Assembly: GCA_900545665.1 (NCBI GenBank)
Contig: UQZU01000008.1
Span: 1 to 64,000 of the forward strand
DNA: 64,000 bases
Source: an uncultured Collinsella sp.
Lineage (GTDB): Bacteria > Actinomycetota > Coriobacteriia > Coriobacteriales > Coriobacteriaceae
Direction: 5' to 3'
Shown here: positions 61,029 through 64,000 of the stretch, piece by piece
Numbering within the stretch: position 1 is the first letter of the stretch
How the letters are laid out: each line of letters opens with the position of its first letter
The notes under the pieces: model-generated
Seen by the model: only the letters and a program-made list of their open reading frames with translations
Databases searched by the model: none
Told to the model about the DNA's origin: nothing
Program-made: the position numbers and the translations under genes

Positions 61029-63039
61029 CATGACGCTGTTTATCGCATCGCTTGCCGTCTCGTGCATCGGTGCGCTCGCCTCGGTTCTGCTGATCAAGGC
61101 CGATAACGCCGCCAAGACCGCCGGCTGCCTTATCGGCGCCGCCGCCGCGGTGCTTTCGTTTGTGGCCGGTATCCAGGCCGTGCTGGGCGATGTCACGTCG
61201 GTCGACACCATCGTGTTTTTCCCGTTTGCCCATTTCCAGCTGCTGCTCAATCAGCTGTCCGGTCTGTTCGTGGCGCTCATCTCGGTGCTCGCGTTTGCCG
61301 GTTCGATCTACGGTCTCAACTACTTTGATGAGTACCCGGGCAAAAAGGGCCGCGCTGGCTTCTTCTTTAACACCTTCGTGGCGTCCATGATGCTCGTCAT
61401 TACCGCCGACAACGTGTTTTGGTTCCTGGTCGCCTTTGAGCTCATGTCGCTGACCTCGTACTTCCTGGTCGTGATCGAGGAGAACGAGAACTCCATTCAT
61501 GGCGGTTGGCTCTACTTTGTAATCGCGCACGTGGGCTTTGTGCTCATCATGGCGAGCTTCCTCACCATGACCAACTTCGCCGGTGGCTCGTTTGCCTTTG
61601 CGGATTTCCGCGCCACGCAGTTTAGCCCCGCGGTCGCATCCGTGTGCTTCGTGCTCGCCTTCTTTGGCTTTGGCGCCAAGGCCGGTATTATCCCGCTGCA
61701 CGGCTGGCTGCCCAAGGCACATCCCGAGGCGCCGTCCAACGTGTCGGCCCTCATGTCCGGCGGCATGATCAAGATCGGTATCTTCGGTATCCTCAAGGTT
61801 GGTCTCGACCTGCTCTCCGCCTCGGGCGTTCAGGTCTGGTGGGGCCTTATGGTCATGGTCTTCGGTGCGATCTCGTCGGTCCTCGGCGTGGCCTTCGCCC
61901 TGCAGGAGCATGACATCAAGCGCCTGCTGGCCTATCACTCCGTCGAGAACATCGGCATCATCCTGCTCGGCGTCGGCGCCTCCATGGCCGCCATGGCGCT
62001 CAACTCTGTCGGCATCGCCGTCCTGGCTTTGATGGCCGCCCTCTACCACACGTTTAACCACGCGATGTTTAAGGGCGAGCTGTTCTTGGGCGCCGGTGCG
62101 CTGCTGTACTCCACGGGTACGCGCAATATGGAGAAGATGGGCGGCCTGTTCCGTCGTATGCCGGCAACGGCCATCTGCTTCCTCGTTGGCGCACTTGCCA
62201 TCTCGGCCATCCCGCCCTTCAACGGCTTTGTGTCCGAGTGGTTTACCTATCAGTCGCTGTTTAATGCCGCCATGCAGGGTGACAAGGCCGTCATGATCGT
62301 GGCCGTGTTCTCTGCCGTCGCGCTCGCCATTACCGGCGCGCTGGCTGTCACGTGCTTCGTCAAGGCCTACGGCGTCTCCTTTGCCTCCGCGCCCCGCTCC
62401 GAGGCCGCGGCCAATGCCAAGGAGGTTCCCGCCCCCATGGTGTTTGCGCAGGGCCTGCTCGCTGCCATCTGCGTCGTGTTGGGCATTTGCGCTCCCGTGA
62501 TCGCTCCCGTGCTGGTCGATGTCGCCGCGTCCGTGCTGCATCCGTACGGTGGTGTGTTTGCCGCCGAGGGCATGCAGCTCATGAACCAGTACTCCGGCGC
62601 TGCCACCTCCACGCCCGCGATCGCCATTGCGCTCGTGGTGCTCGTCGGCCTTGCCTGCGGTTATCGCAAGCTCAAGACCGTCGGCAAGGTGCAGAAGTCC
62701 CAGCCGTGGGCATGCGGCTATGCTCCCAACGAGCATATGCCCGTCGTGGCCACGACCTTTGCCTCCGAGGTGTCCTGGTTCATGCAGCCGCTCTACACGC
62801 TGCGCGACCGCTGCACGGCCGTCTGCTGGTCCATCGCGCACTTCTTCCAGAAGCTCACCGGTGTGGCCGAGGCTGTGGAGCCCGTACCCGACAAGGTTCT
62901 CGTCGATGCCCCGCATAAGGGTGTCGAGAAGCTCGCCGATCTCGCGACTAAGCTCGAGGGCGGCAACTACAGCATCTATATCTGCTACATCGTCGCGGCA
63001 CTCGTGGTGTTCCTCGTGCTCGCCGTGCAAATGGGTTAA
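61021..63039 (+). CDS. hyfB: Hydrogenase-4 component B, NuoL/MrpA-like proton pump subunit
   Basis: Membrane protein of 672 aa, the same length as E. coli HyfB, with about 14-16 segments. The central antiporter-like domain holds GAKAGIIPLHGWLPKAHPEAP with the charged residues of the proton path, and LLAYHSVENIGIILLG near residue 305. A hydrophilic region near the C-terminus (VEPVPDKVLVDAPHKG) precedes a last membrane segment. It anchors the hydrogenase in the membrane and may couple hydrogen production to ion movement. The length favours HyfB over the shorter HycC. Confidence 0.93.
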   Translation: MDSMTLFIASLAVSCIGALASVLLIKADNAAKTAGCLIGAAAAVLSFVAGIQAVLGDVTSVDTIVFFPFAHFQLLLNQLSGLFVALISVLAFAGSIYGLNYFDEYPGKKGRAGFFFNTFVASMMLVITADNVFWFLVAFELMSLTSYFLVVIEENENSIHGGWLYFVIAHVGFVLIMASFLTMTNFAGGSFAFADFRATQFSPAVASVCFVLAFFGFGAKAGIIPLHGWLPKAHPEAPSNVSALMSGGMIKIGIFGILKVGLDLLSASGVQVWWGLMVMVFGAISSVLGVAFALQEHDIKRLLAYHSVENIGIILLGVGASMAAMALNSVGIAVLALMAALYHTFNHAMFKGELFLGAGALLYSTGTRNMEKMGGLFRRMPATAICFLVGALAISAIPPFNGFVSEWFTYQSLFNAAMQGDKAVMIVAVFSAVALAITGALAVTCFVKAYGVSFASAPRSEAAANAKEVPAPMVFAQGLLAAICVVLGICAPVIAPVLVDVAASVLHPYGGVFAAEGMQLMNQYSGAATSTPAIAIALVVLVGLACGYRKLKTVGKVQKSQPWACGYAPNEHMPVVATTFASEVSWFMQPLYTLRDRCTAVCWSIAHFFQKLTGVAEAVEPVPDKVLVDAPHKGVEKLADLATKLEGGNYSIYICYIVAALVVFLVLAVQMG

Positions 63040-63051
63040 GGAGGGGAGAGC

Positions 63052-63978
63052 ATGAACAACATCGTACTTGCCGTTCTGCAGGGCGTGGTCGTCATGGCCG
63101 TCGCACCGTTCTTCTCCGGTCTCGGCCGCGTGATCCGCGCCAAGATGCACAACCGTCGCGGCCCCAGCATCATGCAGGACTACCGCGACCTGGCCAAGCT
63201 CTTTGCGCGCCCCGAGTCCCAGAGCGAGGATGCGAGCTTTGCGCTGCGCATCATGCCGCCGCTGTTCTTCGCCGTCGCCTTTATGCTCGCGATGGGTCTG
63301 CCGCTCTTTACGGCACAAAGCCCCATCCCGGTCTTTGGTGACGCCATTACCATCATGTACAGCCTGGCGCTCGCCCGTTTCTTCTTCGCCCTCTGCGGTG
63401 TGGATTCGTCCAACGCCTACGCCGGTATCGGCGGCGTCCGCGAGCTGCTCATGAGCGTGCTCATCGAGCCTTGCATGCTGCTGGCGCTGTTTGCCGCCGC
63501 CCTGGTGTGCGGCTCCACCGACATCGCCACCATGGGTCAGCACATCATGACGGGCGCCATCGACGCGCCGGTCGCCGTGATCCTCGCCGGCATTGCCTTT
63601 GCGATTGCCTGCTACATGGAACTCGGCAAGCTGCCGTTTGATCAAGCCGAGGCCGAGCAAGAGCTTCAGGAAGGTCCGCTCGCCGAGCTTTCCGGCCCGT
63701 CGCTCGCCATGGCCAAGCTTGCCATGTCCATGAAACAGGTCCTGGTCGTCGCCTGGTTCTGCGCGATCTTTGTCCCCTGGGGCGAGCCCGCGTCCGTGGG
63801 CGCCGCCGCTGTTCTGGGTGCAGTCATCTTCCTGGTGAAGTGCCTGATCGACTTTGTCGTATGCGGCGTGATCGAGAATTCCTGCTCGCGCTCGCGTTTT
63901 AAGGTGCTTGGCAATCAGACCTGGGCCGTCGTTGGCATCGCCGTGCTGGCGTTTGTCTTCGTGGTCGTCGGCGTGTAG
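63052..63978 (+). CDS. hyfC: Hydrogenase-4 component C, NuoH-like membrane subunit
   Basis: Membrane protein of 308 aa, about eight segments, matching HyfC/HycD and the NuoH family. MHNRRGPSIMQDYRDLAKLF near residue 31 and LPFDQAEAEQELQEGPLAE near 195 hold the conserved charged residues facing the peripheral arm. It starts 12 bases after hyfB with AAGGAGGGGAG upstream. It links the membrane pump to the hydrogenase large and small subunits expected beyond the window. Confidence 0.93.
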   Translation: MNNIVLAVLQGVVVMAVAPFFSGLGRVIRAKMHNRRGPSIMQDYRDLAKLFARPESQSEDASFALRIMPPLFFAVAFMLAMGLPLFTAQSPIPVFGDAITIMYSLALARFFFALCGVDSSNAYAGIGGVRELLMSVLIEPCMLLALFAAALVCGSTDIATMGQHIMTGAIDAPVAVILAGIAFAIACYMELGKLPFDQAEAEQELQEGPLAELSGPSLAMAKLAMSMKQVLVVAWFCAIFVPWGEPASVGAAAVLGAVIFLVKCLIDFVVCGVIENSCSRSRFKVLGNQTWAVVGIAVLAFVFVVVGV

Positions 63979-63993
63979 GAGAAGGGAGAAACA

Positions 63994-64000
63994 ATGTCAT
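63994..64000 (+). CDS. Start of the next operon gene (truncated by window end)
   Basis: ATG at 63994 has GAAGGGAGAA before it and starts 15 bases after hyfC. Only two codons are present. By operon order a further hydrogenase-4 subunit is expected, but nothing in these bases proves it. Confidence 0.6.

Noticed and set aside
60970..63660. Long open frame (about 900 codons) on the minus strand over hyfB/hyfC
   Set aside because: It is antisense to well-supported membrane subunits, is rich in His/Gly/Arg from reversed high-GC codons, and shows no protein family features.

Overview
The window is high-GC (roughly 60 %), densely packed bacterial chromosome. Gene content and codon use suggest a coriobacterium of the Collinsella type: a formate hydrogenlyase-like locus, selenocysteine-encoding fdhF and selD, Tat lipoproteins, ATP-dependent double-cubane reductases and high-GC actinobacterial codons. 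This is inferred from content only; no 16S gene is present. The first 29 bases are a sequencing adapter, so the window starts at a contig end.

Layout. 0-9.5 kb: nitroreductase, a Pit phosphate transporter with its DUF47 partner, a BI-1 membrane protein, a PARG-like macrodomain protein, an SGNH hydrolase, and thiC/thiD behind a TPP riboswitch. 9.5-16 kb: yaaA, an M18 aminopeptidase, polA and a Cof-type HAD phosphatase. 16-20 kb: arginine biosynthesis (argG, argH) preceded by a probable Arg-rich leader peptide, then ndk. 20-31 kb: rpiB, a cysteine desulfidase-like gene, a HAD phosphatase, rpsA, RNase P RNA, a YigZ protein, a sulfhydrylase-like PLP enzyme, an MFS exporter, xpt and a GGQ-domain release-factor-like protein. 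31-34 kb: a lipid kinase and a ClC channel.

34-64 kb reads as a supply line for formate metabolism. moeA, mogA and modABC provide molybdenum and its cofactor. At 39.9-53.2 kb, two double-cubane reductases flank a complete peptide-type ABC importer and are followed by an activase, a GT4 glycosyltransferase, a selenocysteine-containing selD, yedF, a DUF3343 protein and a cysteine desulfurase-like protein. After brnQ, two tRNAs and a short accessory patch (a lower-GC gene between inverted repeats and a toxin-antitoxin pair), the window ends in a formate hydrogenlyase-like operon (ferredoxin, fdhF with an in-frame UGA, second ferredoxin, hyfB, hyfC). FdhF needs both the Mo cofactor and selenium that the preceding loci handle.

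Several intergenic spacers hold repeated palindromes. One family has four copies of a ~70-bp hairpin. A second has four copies of a three-tiered structured element whose stems covary while the unpaired strands are conserved. The strongest candidates for something undescribed are the reductase/transporter/glycosyltransferase/selenium locus, the structured element family and the Arg leader.
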